A stretch of DNA of 61,385 nucleotides, taken from the NCBI GenBank assembly GCA_028277345.1, contig JANQGM010000010.1, positions 1 through 61,385 on the forward strand, in the 5' to 3' direction. Below, in pieces: positions 8,279 through 16,284 of this stretch. Both the position numbers and the translations under genes were made by a program. Each line of letters opens with the position of its first letter. Positions within the stretch are counted from its first letter, which is position 1. This DNA comes from Candidatus Bipolaricaulota bacterium (GTDB taxonomy: Bacteria; Bipolaricaulota; Bipolaricaulia; UBA7950; UBA9294). A model generated the notes under the pieces. It was not told the origin of the DNA. It was given only the letters and a program-made list of their open reading frames with translations, and did not search any database.

Positions 8279-8518
8279 ATGTTGAAGCAAATTCTCGACC
8301 GGTTAAGGGACTCGAATGAACCCGTCAATCTCGCTGACCTGAGCCGCGAACTCGGCGTTGCCCGTTCAGCGCTTGACGGGATGCTGATGCAGCTTGTCCG
8401 GCAGGGCAAGCTTCGCGAAGTGCTTCAGGCTCCCGGTGAGGATTGTGGACACTGTAGTGGGTGTGCTTCCGGGCACGGATCCCCAATAGAAGTAAAGGCC
8501 TATGAGGTGATCACATAG
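8279..8518 (+). CDS. feoC: FeoC-like winged-helix protein
   Basis: Small cytoplasmic protein, 79 residues. The N-terminal half (MLKQILDRLRDSNEPVNLAD, then LSRELGVARSALDGMLMQL) is a winged helix of the FeoC type. The tail CGHCSGCASG carries a CX2CX2C cluster suited to an Fe-S centre or metal. Start ATG 8279 follows AAAGGGG. It closes the feo operon and its stop lies inside the terminator hairpin. FeoC homologues regulate or stabilise FeoB; an oxygen or iron sensing role is inferred from the cysteines. Confidence 0.82.
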   Translation: MLKQILDRLRDSNEPVNLADLSRELGVARSALDGMLMQLVRQGKLREVLQAPGEDCGHCSGCASGHGSPIEVKAYEVIT

Positions 8519-8531
8519 GCGCTTTCTTTTT
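8498..8531 (+). terminator. Terminator of the feo operon
   Basis: GCCTATG (8498-8504) pairs with CATAGGC (8514-8520), followed by GCTTTCTTTTT. The feoC stop codon lies in the descending arm, so the gene ends inside its own terminator. Confidence 0.65.
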
Positions 8532-8538
8532 GAGTAAA

Positions 8539-8556
8539 AGTTAGGTTTGTCTAACA
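8539..8556. promoter_or_regulatory. Metal-box operator 5
   Basis: AGTTAG-GTTTGT-CTAACA, 11 of 12 arm positions, 26 bases upstream of the six-gene operon that starts at 8582. The feo terminator lies directly before it, so this operon has its own metal-controlled promoter. Confidence 0.8.
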
Positions 8557-8581
8557 ACAAAGAACCAAAAGGAGTTTACAG

Positions 8582-9601
8582 ATGCCGCTTCGTACAAAAC
8601 GTCTTCGCTGGATGCTGGCGCTCGTTGCCGCAAGTCTGATCGTAGGCGGGCTTCTTGCGATCGCAGATAGCCCATCGCCTGAACCGCTGGAGAAGCTTAC
8701 CTTGGTCGCCCCTCCGGGTCCGATGGCCATTCCCATGGCTTACCTCGTCGTCAACGACAAGCTGTCCGCCATCGCCGAAGAGATCGATTTCTACCTGTGG
8801 AGCAATCCCAATCAACTCAAGGCCATCATCGCTGAAGGAGAAGCCGACTTCGTCACCATGCCCTCCAACTCGGCCGCCATTTACTACAACACTGGCCTGG
8901 GCGTTCGACTCCTGGACATTTCCGTCTGGAACATCCTTTACGTCATCAGTGAGGATGAATCCATCGGGGCGTTCTCCGACTTGGCTGGACGCGAGGTCTA
9001 CGTCCCATTCCCCGGAAGCATTCCTGACCTCATGTACAAGTACGTGTCCAAAGCCAACGGACTCGACCCTCTCACCGACATCGCCACCCAGTACGCGGCC
9101 ACGCCCCAGTATGCGGCCCAGATGATCCTCTCCGGTGAAGCCGAGACCGTCGTCCTGCCGGAACCGCTGGCAACCTCGGTCATGATGCAGACGATGAATT
9201 CCGACCGTCCGCTACACCGCGTCGTGCGCTTTGATACCGAACTCGCGGGACTCGGCGACGCCGTTGCACGATCCGCCATTGCGGGAACGGTGGTGCTTCC
9301 CGCCATGCAGGAACATCCGGAACTCGTCGAAATCTTCATGAACGAGTACGAAGCCGCCGTCGCGTGGATGCTCGAAAACCCGAACGAAGCGGGAATCATG
9401 GCTGAAGAGAACCTGCCCGAGCTCGGATTCAAGGCCGGCCCGACCGCCATGTCCCTCCAGAACATCGATTGGGAGTACGTGCGAGCCAGTGAAGGTGCGG
9501 ACGCCATCGGTGCCTTCCTCGAAGAACTCATGACCCTGTCACCCGATGTTGTCGGCGGGAAGCTGCCCGACGCGGCGTTTTACTACGACGGAACTCCGTA
9601 G
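8582..9601 (+). CDS. ABC importer binding protein, NMT1/TauA-like, metal-regulated
   Basis: Exported solute-binding protein, 339 residues. The N-terminal segment (RWMLALVAASLIVGGLLAIA) is a signal peptide or membrane anchor. The body resembles the type 2 binding proteins of the TauA/SsuA/ThiY group, for example LVAPPGPMAIPMAYLVVND, IIAEGEADFVTMPSNSAA and GREVYVPFPGSIPDL. AAAAGGAG precedes the ATG. It is first in a six-gene chain in which every junction overlaps by 1 to 11 bases. The metal box suggests a metal or metal chelate as ligand, although family members usually bind sulfonates, nitrate or thiamine precursors. Ligand unknown. Confidence 0.8.
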   Translation: MPLRTKRLRWMLALVAASLIVGGLLAIADSPSPEPLEKLTLVAPPGPMAIPMAYLVVNDKLSAIAEEIDFYLWSNPNQLKAIIAEGEADFVTMPSNSAAIYYNTGLGVRLLDISVWNILYVISEDESIGAFSDLAGREVYVPFPGSIPDLMYKYVSKANGLDPLTDIATQYAATPQYAAQMILSGEAETVVLPEPLATSVMMQTMNSDRPLHRVVRFDTELAGLGDAVARSAIAGTVVLPAMQEHPELVEIFMNEYEAAVAWMLENPNEAGIMAEENLPELGFKAGPTAMSLQNIDWEYVRASEGADAIGAFLEELMTLSPDVVGGKLPDAAFYYDGTP

Positions 9602-10398
9602 TGATTGCTCCTCGTTTGCACCGAGTCCGACCCTCGGCCAAACCGCCCCGGCGAATCGCCTGGGCGGTCGCCGGGGTCGCTGTCTTGCTACTCGGATGGC
9701 AATCGCTTTCTTGGATGATGCACCGCGCCGTTGTCGCGTCGCCGGGGGAAACCGTCATGGCCCTGTTTGAGATCGCGCGAAGCGGGCAGCTTTGGATTCA
9801 ACTGGGCATTACGCTCCAACGGTTGCTGCTCAGTCTCGCCATTGGGTGTAGTGTCGGGCTGGTTGCCGGCCTGCTGGCCGGAATCCAAGAGCGAATTCGC
9901 TCCTTGTTCGAACCGCTTCGGTGGGTGGCGATGGCTCTGCCCGCCGTGATTATCGCGGTCTTCGGTATGATGTGGTTCGGCATGGGCGGCGAGCAAGCCG
10001 TCTTCCTCGTGGCCTTCATCATCACTCCTGTTGTGTATGTCAACACCGTTGATGGCGTCCGGGGTATCGATCCTCAACTGGTGGAAATGGGGCGAACGTA
10101 TCGCATCCCTCGCCGGCTATTCCTGACCCAGATCTATCTCCCGGGAATTGCGCTTCCCGTGGTCTCCGGATTGACACTTGCCGTCGGCATTGGCGTCCGC
10201 GGGATCATCCTCGCCGAACTCCTCGGCTCGTTCGATGGTGTTGGACACAGCTTCTCCCGAGCATGGACCTTCTTAAAAACGCCCGAGCTATTCGCATGGG
10301 TCCTCGCTGCATTGGCTCTTGTCGGCCTTCTGGAGTTCGGCGTGCTAAAGCCGCTACGACGCCGATTACGACGATGGAAAGGGGGACCCTCCGCATGA
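9601..10398 (+). CDS. ABC importer permease, TauC/SsuC-like
   Basis: Inner-membrane permease, 265 residues with about six hydrophobic segments. The start is GTG 9601 sharing its first base with the preceding stop (TAGTG). The coupling loop region contains EMGRTYRIPRRLFLTQIYLPG, matching the EAA-type loop of binding-protein-dependent transport permeases; GVRGIILAELLG lies further on. An Arg-rich C-terminus (KPLRRRLRRWKG) follows the last segment. It pairs with the binding protein before it and the ATPase after it (ATGA overlap). Confidence 0.88.
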   Translation: MIAPRLHRVRPSAKPPRRIAWAVAGVAVLLLGWQSLSWMMHRAVVASPGETVMALFEIARSGQLWIQLGITLQRLLLSLAIGCSVGLVAGLLAGIQERIRSLFEPLRWVAMALPAVIIAVFGMMWFGMGGEQAVFLVAFIITPVVYVNTVDGVRGIDPQLVEMGRTYRIPRRLFLTQIYLPGIALPVVSGLTLAVGIGVRGIILAELLGSFDGVGHSFSRAWTFLKTPELFAWVLAALALVGLLEFGVLKPLRRRLRRWKGGPSA

Positions 10399-11129
10399 TC
10401 CATTTCGATGACGTCTCCAAGTCCTTCGACTCGCTGTCTGTCCTGAACGACGTCTCCTTTGCCATTGACCGGGGGCATACAGCCGGTCTCATCGGCCCTT
10501 CGGGGTCGGGGAAGACAACCCTCCTCCGCCTCATTGTCGGAGCCCTGCCGCCGGATACCGGCTCTGTCATCGTCGAGACGGAATCCATCGGTTATGTCTT
10601 TCAAGAACCTCGCCTGCTGCCCTGGAGAACAGCCTTGCAGAACATCGCCCTTCCTCTACGGGCACGTGGCTATCATCGAACGGATGCCCTTCAGTATGCG
10701 GCCAAGTGGCTTAGCCAGGTCGGACTCCAAGGATTTGAGGACTATTACCCCACGCAACTGAGCGGGGGCATGCTGCAACGCGTTTCGATCGGCCGTGCCC
10801 TTGCGATTTCCCCGGAAGTTCTGCTCATGGATGAACCGTTCAGCAGCTTAAACATGGAGCTTCGGGAGTCGTTGTTAAGCTTGGTAGCAGATATCATCGC
10901 GGATGGTCAGCTCTCTACACTGTATGTAACGCATTACTTGCCCGAGGCCATGAGGCTCGCCGATTCGGTGATGCAATTGGACTGCAATGGACGGCTGCAG
11001 ACACTCTCTGAGGAATATCGGAAGAAATCGATTGCCGCTCTTCTTCGATCCATCTCGCACGAGTGGACGGAGGCAGAGCTTCTTGGCCGCAAAACCTGCA
11101 ATGAAACGGAGGCTTCACCCTCATCATGA
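10395..11129 (+). CDS. ABC importer ATPase, TauB/SsuB-like
   Basis: ATPase of the importer, 244 residues. Walker A is GPSGSGKTT near residue 33, Q-loop YVFQEPRLLPWRTALQN, signature LSGGMLQRVSIGRAL, Walker B LLMDEPFSSL and the H-loop VTHYLPEA. The Q-loop sequence is typical of the SsuB/TauB group. The ATG at 10395 lies in an ATGA overlap with the permease stop. Its own stop overlaps the GTPase start in the same way. Confidence 0.9.
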   Translation: MIHFDDVSKSFDSLSVLNDVSFAIDRGHTAGLIGPSGSGKTTLLRLIVGALPPDTGSVIVETESIGYVFQEPRLLPWRTALQNIALPLRARGYHRTDALQYAAKWLSQVGLQGFEDYYPTQLSGGMLQRVSIGRALAISPEVLLMDEPFSSLNMELRESLLSLVADIIADGQLSTLYVTHYLPEAMRLADSVMQLDCNGRLQTLSEEYRKKSIAALLRSISHEWTEAELLGRKTCNETEASPSS

Positions 11130-11827
11130 AATTCGTAACGGTAGCTGGCCCACCCTCGGTGGGGAAAACGGCGGTGCTTCTGCACACATTGCGCCACGTT
11201 CTCGCCGAAAACGTCCGCGTGGTAGTCGCCAAGATCGATTGCCTTCAAACGCAGGATGGAGAGAAGTTCAGTTCGTTGGGAATCCCCGTTCTGACCGGGC
11301 TTAGCCAAGATATCTGCCCGGATCACTTTTACGCCGCAAACCTGGAGGAAATCCATAGCTGGGCGGCAGAGCACAAGGCGGAACTCACCGTCCTCGAAAC
11401 GGCGGGACTCTGCCACCGATGCGCGCCCGCCATTGATGGGTGCTTGGCGATCGCCGTGGTCGATCTGCTGAGCGGCATTGATGTTCCACGCAAGGTCGGT
11501 CCCGTGCTGTCCACCGCCGACGTGGTCGTCCTCACCAAAGGCGATGTCGTATCTCAGGCAGAGCGGGAAGTGTTCCGACACCGCGTCGCGACGGAGAATC
11601 CCCTTGCTACGGTGCTGGACGTCAACGGACTCACGGGATACGGAACGCTTGCCTTGAAGCGGCTCCTGCTTGGGGCTCCAGAGATTCGTGGTGTAACGGG
11701 ACGAACGCTCCGTGGTGCTCTGCCGTCCGCGATCTGTTCCTACTGCACGGGAGAGCGAGAGATCGGCGCGTCGTTCCAGGTCGGGCATGTCACCAAGATT
11801 GAAGTGGAGAACGCAAATGAAAACTAG
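11126..11827 (+). CDS. HypB/UreG-like (SIMIBI) GTPase with Cys pairs
   Basis: Cytoplasmic P-loop protein, 233 residues. P-loop GPPSVGKT at residues 8-15, a middle motif VLETAGLCHRCAP, and the base-recognition motif TKGD (NKxD variant) in VVVLTKGDVV. This order matches the G3E/HypB/UreG metallochaperone GTPases. Cysteines are grouped as ICPDH, GLCHRC and ICSYC, giving two CX2C pairs suited to metal or Fe-S binding. It sits between two ABC ATPase genes with overlaps on both sides. Family members load nickel or cobalt into enzymes or handle cofactors; in this metal-box operon a role in receiving or sorting the imported metal is inferred. I do not recognise an exact named family. Confidence 0.72.
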   Translation: MKFVTVAGPPSVGKTAVLLHTLRHVLAENVRVVVAKIDCLQTQDGEKFSSLGIPVLTGLSQDICPDHFYAANLEEIHSWAAEHKAELTVLETAGLCHRCAPAIDGCLAIAVVDLLSGIDVPRKVGPVLSTADVVVLTKGDVVSQAEREVFRHRVATENPLATVLDVNGLTGYGTLALKRLLLGAPEIRGVTGRTLRGALPSAICSYCTGEREIGASFQVGHVTKIEVENANEN

Positions 11828-12590
11828 CAACCTGAAGATTCTCATCGAGCGAGGGACCACGAAGTCCGATGAGCCTGAGAGAATCGATCAGCTTGAACTC
11901 ATCCCCGGCGAAGTCGTCGCCATCGTCGGCCCCACCGGATCGGGCAAGAGTCAATTACTCTCGGATGTTGAGCAACGTGCCAGTCGAGACACACCAAGCC
12001 AGCGCTCCGTCACCCTGTTCGGTGCGAACCCAACGACACAGTCCGGGGTCATCGCCCAACTCTCGCAGACGATGCGTTTTGTGATCGATATGCCCGTCGC
12101 GGAGTTTCTCGGTGTTCATGCGGACAGCTTGGGAAGAGATCCGTGCGTAATCGACGAAGTCATTGCCCTTGCGAATGAACTCACCGGAGAACCGATCCTC
12201 CCTCACGTCCAGATGACGGCGCTGAGCGGCGGCCAGTCCCGCGCCCTGATGATCGCGGACATCGCGCAAATCAGCCGTGCTCCCATCGTCCTCATTGATG
12301 AGATCGAGAATGCCGGAATCGACAAACTTCGAGCACTGGAGACCTTGGCTGAGCGTGGGAAGATCGTGCTCATCGCCAGTCATGATCCCGTTGTCATTCT
12401 GATGGCGCAACGACGGATCGCGATGCAAAACGGCGGGATGAACCGCATTCTGGAAACGTCGATCGACGAAGAAGCGCTCTTGAGGAGACTCGTGGAGGCC
12501 GATCGAAGCTTGTTCAAGATCCGAGATGCACTGAGATGTGGAGAGCACGCTGTATCCCGTGTTCTGTCCACTGAAAGGGAGACAGAATGA
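11817..12590 (+). CDS. Stand-alone ABC ATPase without a partner permease
   Basis: Cytoplasmic ABC ATPase, 257 residues. Walker A GPTGSGKS near residue 38, signature LSGGQSRALMIADI, Walker B PIVLIDEIENAGID and H-loop ASHDP. The Walker B glutamate is present. The protein overlaps the GTPase gene by 11 bases and the next gene by ATGA. No further permease exists in the operon, so it is not an obvious second transporter. The region between Walker A and the signature is unusual, with no typical YVPQ-like Q-loop; AQLSQTMRF may serve. A role with the GTPase and the soluble binding-protein homologue in cytoplasmic metal or cofactor handling is inference. Confidence 0.72.
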   Translation: MKTSNLKILIERGTTKSDEPERIDQLELIPGEVVAIVGPTGSGKSQLLSDVEQRASRDTPSQRSVTLFGANPTTQSGVIAQLSQTMRFVIDMPVAEFLGVHADSLGRDPCVIDEVIALANELTGEPILPHVQMTALSGGQSRALMIADIAQISRAPIVLIDEIENAGIDKLRALETLAERGKIVLIASHDPVVILMAQRRIAMQNGGMNRILETSIDEEALLRRLVEADRSLFKIRDALRCGEHAVSRVLSTERETE

Positions 12591-13450
12591 AGACAGTTCA
12601 CATGGGGGTACCCCTCGTTATGGAACGGTTGGTCTTGCCAACCATTCAGAAGATGCTTGATGACGTGGATCTGGACACGATTCGATGGACAACCGAACTC
12701 AATCGATTCACAGACTTCGGCCCGCTACCGACCAACCCCAAGGAGATTCCGGAAGTCACGGCAACGCATCAAGTGACGCACCTCCGCGATCGCGATCAAG
12801 CAGTCCAGAGCGGAGAGTATGCGTTCGTACAGGACGCCTTTCCTCCCATGCGCGACGACCTTGCCGCCCAGGGATTTGTGGATCCATCCGGCGTTTTTGT
12901 GACCTTCTGCGTCGTCCCCGTCGGGCTTGTTTATCATCAGTCCGTGCAGAATCCCCCTCGATCGTGGGCGGAACTGGCCGACCCCGCGTGGCGAGGCCGC
13001 GTCATCACCTTTGATATGGGCGTTATCCACACGCTGTTGGGTGTGGGAATGCGCGACTTCCTCGGCGAGGATACGCAAGCCTTCGTGGAGAGCATCGGCT
13101 ATCACGGAAATCCGGTCAACGTCAACTACATGATCGACTCCGGGCAAGCCGACGTCGCCATCATGCCCTTGCCATTCGGAACTGCATCGCGGCGTGGAAA
13201 CGTTCTTCTTCAATGGCCGGAGGATGGCGCGTTTGTCGTCCCCAATGTCTTGGCGTTCAAGCGAGATCCAGACCCTCGCGCCATTGCAGTGGGGTCCTAT
13301 CTGCTTTCGGAAGGCGTGCAAAAGATGATGAGCTCCCTAGGACTCATTCCCGTTCATCCGAGCGCAGAGTTGCCTAAACAGGTAGCGGAGAATAATCTTA
13401 ACCTTCGCTGGCCGGGATGGGATGCGTTTATCCAAGCGTTAAATAACTAG
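12587..13450 (+). CDS. FbpA-like binding-protein fold lacking a signal peptide
   Basis: Protein of 287 residues related to type 2 periplasmic binding proteins for iron and small ligands. DPAWRGRVITFDMG, VESIGYHGNPVNVNYMID and ADVAIMPLPFG match the fold, and WAELADP is a common landmark of this class. The N-terminus (MKTVHMGVPLVMERLVLPTI) has no signal peptide or membrane anchor and begins directly in the first strand of the fold. The ATG shares ATGA with the ATPase stop, so the start is firm. It therefore appears to work in the cytoplasm. Last gene of the six-gene operon. Function unknown; a cytoplasmic ligand carrier or sensor is proposed. Confidence 0.72.
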   Translation: MKTVHMGVPLVMERLVLPTIQKMLDDVDLDTIRWTTELNRFTDFGPLPTNPKEIPEVTATHQVTHLRDRDQAVQSGEYAFVQDAFPPMRDDLAAQGFVDPSGVFVTFCVVPVGLVYHQSVQNPPRSWAELADPAWRGRVITFDMGVIHTLLGVGMRDFLGEDTQAFVESIGYHGNPVNVNYMIDSGQADVAIMPLPFGTASRRGNVLLQWPEDGAFVVPNVLAFKRDPDPRAIAVGSYLLSEGVQKMMSSLGLIPVHPSAELPKQVAENNLNLRWPGWDAFIQALNN

Positions 13451-13462
13451 GCGCTTCGCGAA

Positions 13463-13487
13463 GTCCGCCACAAGGGCGGGCTTTGTT
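13463..13487 (+). terminator. Terminator after the six-gene operon
   Basis: CCGCC (13465-13469) pairs with GGCGG (13475-13479), extendable by a G-T and a G-C pair, followed by TTTGTT. Confidence 0.6.
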
Positions 13488-13496
13488 AGAAGCTAA

Positions 13497-13514
13497 TGTT
13501 AGGCGAACCTAACA
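13497..13514. promoter_or_regulatory. Metal-box operator 6
   Basis: TGTTAG-GCGAAC-CTAACA, perfect match, extending to a 22-base palindrome with flanking AA and TT. A second partial box (TTAGAAGCTAA) overlaps its left side. It lies 19 bases upstream of the MATE exporter start. Confidence 0.83.
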
Positions 13515-13532
13515 TTTGATAAGGAGGTTACT

Positions 13533-14876
13533 GTGCAAGACTACATCCTCAAGGAGAAGAGCTTAGCGCGGCTGATGTGGAGGCTTTCCATCCCAAGCAT
13601 CCTGGGTATGCTTCTGTTCGGAATCAACCAACTGATTGACGGGATTTTCGTCGGTAACTTTGTCGGCGAAGCGGCTCTCGGAGGCGTGTCGCTATCGCTT
13701 CCTCTTGCTCAGATGATGCTAGGCTTCGGCAGCATGGTCGGCGGAGGCGCCGCAGCCATCTTGAGTATCGCTTTGGGCGCAAATGACGAGTCCATGCAAC
13801 GCCGTGTTCTCCCGAACATGAATCTGCTCGCCCTGATCATTGTTGCACTGACCATGATCCTTGGGCTGGTCTTCTCCAGTGCTTTGGTTCGCATGATGGG
13901 TGGGAGTGGACAACTTCTTGCCTATGGGAACTCGTATCTGCGCATCAGCCTGATCGGCGCCCTGCTTCCCGTTTGGGGTCTCAGTTGTAACTTGGTCATC
14001 CGAGGCGAAGGGAAGATGAAGCAAGCCATGATGATGATGGCGGTCGGTTTGGCGACCAACATCGTGTTAAACTACCTTTTCATCGTGGTCCTCGGATGGG
14101 GGGTTGTCGGCGCAGCCTGGGCCACCAACGCGGGGATGCTCGTTCTCTGTGTGCTCAGCCTCGTTTACTTCTCGTCCAATCGCCCCTCGTTTCCCACGCA
14201 AGCCTTGCGCATCGGGTTCGACCGGAAGGTATTCCCACGCATCCTCGCTTTGGGGATTCCTTCACTCATCATGCAAGTCATGATGGTGATCATGCAACTC
14301 ACCGTCTACCGTCTCATCGCTCGATACGGCGGTGACAGCGATATTGCCTTTATCGGCGCCGTCTTCCGTATCTACTTCGTTGCCAATCTCCCCGTTATTG
14401 GCATGATGCGTGCGCTCCAGCCGGTCGTTGGCATCAACTTTGGCGCCGATTTGTACGATCGCGTTCGCGAGGCAGTTCGAACCTTCTGGATCGCCATGAC
14501 AAGCATTCTCGGCGGTATCTGGATTCTCGTGCTGATTTTCGCCGCCCCGATTCTGTCCAGCATGCTCCCGGATCGTGCCTTTAGCGCCACGGAGTTGTTA
14601 AATTTCCGGCTTTACATGAGCACGCTTCCCGCCCTCCCGCTGGCCTTTATCGCGTTGACCTACTTCCCCGCCGTCGGTAACGGCCGCGCTGCCAGTTTCA
14701 TTGCGCTGGCTCGGCAAGTGGTTCTGTTCATCCCTGCGGCGCTTATTGCGGCCTCAATCTGGAAGGTCAGCGGCGTGTATTACGCGCTGTTTAGCACGGA
14801 TATCACCATTTCGATCATCGCCGGATTCATGCTGTATTTCGCGACGCGAAGGCTAGGGACCAGCAACTCACCATGA
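13533..14876 (+). CDS. MATE-family multidrug/metabolite exporter, metal-regulated
   Basis: Inner-membrane antiporter, 447 residues with about 12 hydrophobic segments. The N-terminal ILKEKSLARLMWRLSIPSIL, then NQLIDGIFVGNFVGEAALGG, and ISLIGALLPVWGLSCNLVIRGEGKMKQAM are typical of MatE domains (MepA/DinF-like). GTG 13533 was chosen because AAGGAGG lies 5-6 bases upstream. The metal box at 13497 places it in the metal regulon, which is unusual for a drug pump and hints at export of a metallophore or of excess metal chelate. The next gene is 105 bases downstream on the same strand. Confidence 0.88.
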   Translation: MQDYILKEKSLARLMWRLSIPSILGMLLFGINQLIDGIFVGNFVGEAALGGVSLSLPLAQMMLGFGSMVGGGAAAILSIALGANDESMQRRVLPNMNLLALIIVALTMILGLVFSSALVRMMGGSGQLLAYGNSYLRISLIGALLPVWGLSCNLVIRGEGKMKQAMMMMAVGLATNIVLNYLFIVVLGWGVVGAAWATNAGMLVLCVLSLVYFSSNRPSFPTQALRIGFDRKVFPRILALGIPSLIMQVMMVIMQLTVYRLIARYGGDSDIAFIGAVFRIYFVANLPVIGMMRALQPVVGINFGADLYDRVREAVRTFWIAMTSILGGIWILVLIFAAPILSSMLPDRAFSATELLNFRLYMSTLPALPLAFIALTYFPAVGNGRAASFIALARQVVLFIPAALIAASIWKVSGVYYALFSTDITISIIAGFMLYFATRRLGTSNSP

Positions 14877-14925
14877 ATCGAAGCTTCCCCTAAACGGCAT
14901 GAGACATCGTTCAACGAATGACCTC

Positions 14926-14942
14926 GAGGAGCATGGCTCCTC
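14926..14942 (+). other. Hairpin between MATE and FbpA-like genes
   Basis: GAGGAGC and GCTCCTC pair around an ATG loop. No T-tract follows, so it is an intercistronic hairpin rather than a clear terminator. Confidence 0.5.
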
Positions 14943-14981
14943 ACGACTCAGCAGACAGGCATTACGGAAAGGAGTGTTGGA

Positions 14982-16016
14982 ATGAACACAAGGAGAAAAG
15001 GAAGAACCGAACCGAGACGCTTGGTCAGCCTCTTCGCGATAGGTGTCATCCTCGTGATGGGATCGATGGCCATGGCAGAGGAGACGGTGAAAATCGCCTT
15101 CTACTGCTCACCGGACAGCCTTGGGATGGCGCTGGAACAGGCATTTGAGGCAGAACACGGTGACGTACTTGACTACATCGGCGGACCTTGGTGCCGGAAG
15201 CTGAAAAGCGAACAAGAGGCTGGGGACATCATTGCCGATGTCATTTACGGCGCTGAACCGAACTTCTACGACGAACTCGAACTCGACGGGGCCCTCCATG
15301 AGTACGTGTCTTCCGAAAAGGCGAACCTCATCGAAACCTATCAGTGGGAGACAAGATTCTATGCGATTGCAGACCTTCGCTATGTGGGCATCGTGTACAA
15401 CAACACGCTAATCGAAGCCGATGTCGTGCCTACAACAATCGCCAGCCTGAACAATGAATCATGGTATCAGATGTCGGCTGTGGCAGATGCGACTCAGTGT
15501 TCATCGGCCTTTGCCATGGCCGGCGCCATGGTGTATCCGAACCTCGATTTCGGTTTCTTCGAAGCGGCCAGCGCCAATGGTGCCTTGCTGTCGGACCGCG
15601 CAGGGAAGCTTCCTTCCATGGTAGCCTCCGGCGAAGCAGCGCTCGGTCTAGCTCCCCATGACCCCGTCGTTCGCCTCCAGAACAGCGCCAAACAGAAAGG
15701 GACTGTAAGTCCGCTCAGCTTCGTGTGGCCGACGGATGGTGTCTACGTGATTCCACGGCCCGTTGCCATCATTTCGGATGCCAACCGACCGGCCAAAGCA
15801 ACGGCGATCGCCGAATCGTTTGTTGATTTCATCCTCTCAGAAGCGGGCCAGAAACTGGCTGTGTCAAAGGGAGGGTATGTCGCGGCGCGCGAGGGCATGG
15901 CGATCCCAGCTTTGGTTCCGGATGAACTTGATCTGATCCAAACGGATTGGGACTGGGTACTGGAGAATCAGCAGACCATTCAGACCTTGTTCCAACAGGC
16001 GATGTACGGAAACTAA
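14982..16016 (+). CDS. Ferric iron ABC binding protein (FbpA/FutA-like)
   Basis: Periplasmic binding protein, 344 residues. A basic N-terminus followed by LVSLFAIGVILVMGSMAMA forms a signal peptide. The mature part begins EETVKIAFYCSPD, with IGGPWCRKLKSEQEAGD and ADVIYGAEP, YVGIVYNNTLI and a C-terminal FVDFILSEAGQKLAV, all landmarks of iron-binding type 2 SBPs of the FbpA/AfuA class. AAAGGAG lies upstream of the ATG. It heads a binding protein-permease-ATPase set (14982-19163). Ferric or ferrous iron is the expected ligand; this is not proven by visible ligands. Confidence 0.85.
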   Translation: MNTRRKGRTEPRRLVSLFAIGVILVMGSMAMAEETVKIAFYCSPDSLGMALEQAFEAEHGDVLDYIGGPWCRKLKSEQEAGDIIADVIYGAEPNFYDELELDGALHEYVSSEKANLIETYQWETRFYAIADLRYVGIVYNNTLIEADVVPTTIASLNNESWYQMSAVADATQCSSAFAMAGAMVYPNLDFGFFEAASANGALLSDRAGKLPSMVASGEAALGLAPHDPVVRLQNSAKQKGTVSPLSFVWPTDGVYVIPRPVAIISDANRPAKATAIAESFVDFILSEAGQKLAVSKGGYVAAREGMAIPALVPDELDLIQTDWDWVLENQQTIQTLFQQAMYGN

Positions 16017-16284
16017 CGCTGCCATGGAAGATCAAGCTGGGGGACGCGGGGTTAGCTGATGTCCCGTTCCCCCGGCTCCTTCCACGCTCGTTTTGCCTGC
16101 CAATCTCAGGGCAATTGAGCCCATTCCGGAGAGAACCCGCGCCAGGAACTCGAACCATCACGGCTCGCTCCGGAAGATGGTCGGACCTCTACGGACTGGG
16201 TACGCTTGAATCGCTGGGCGCGTTGTCACGCTCATGGTCTCAGCTGGGGCCAAGAACGGTTTGAGGCATCGAACGAGGAACAGC
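16017..16284. other. Intergenic stretch with imperfect hairpin
   Basis: Between the binding-protein and permease genes. An imperfect hairpin is formed by GGGGACGCGGG and CCCGTTCCCC near 16036-16069 (one bulge). No gene, promoter or tRNA could be supported. Confidence 0.4.

Noticed and set aside
10934..11860. A 308-codon minus-strand open frame across the ATPase/GTPase junction
   Set aside because: It is antisense to two genes with complete motifs and coupled starts, and its translation resembles no protein.
16120..16190. tRNA-like GGTTCGAGT sequence on the minus strand
   Set aside because: The T-arm stem does not pair and no acceptor, D or anticodon arms could be assembled.
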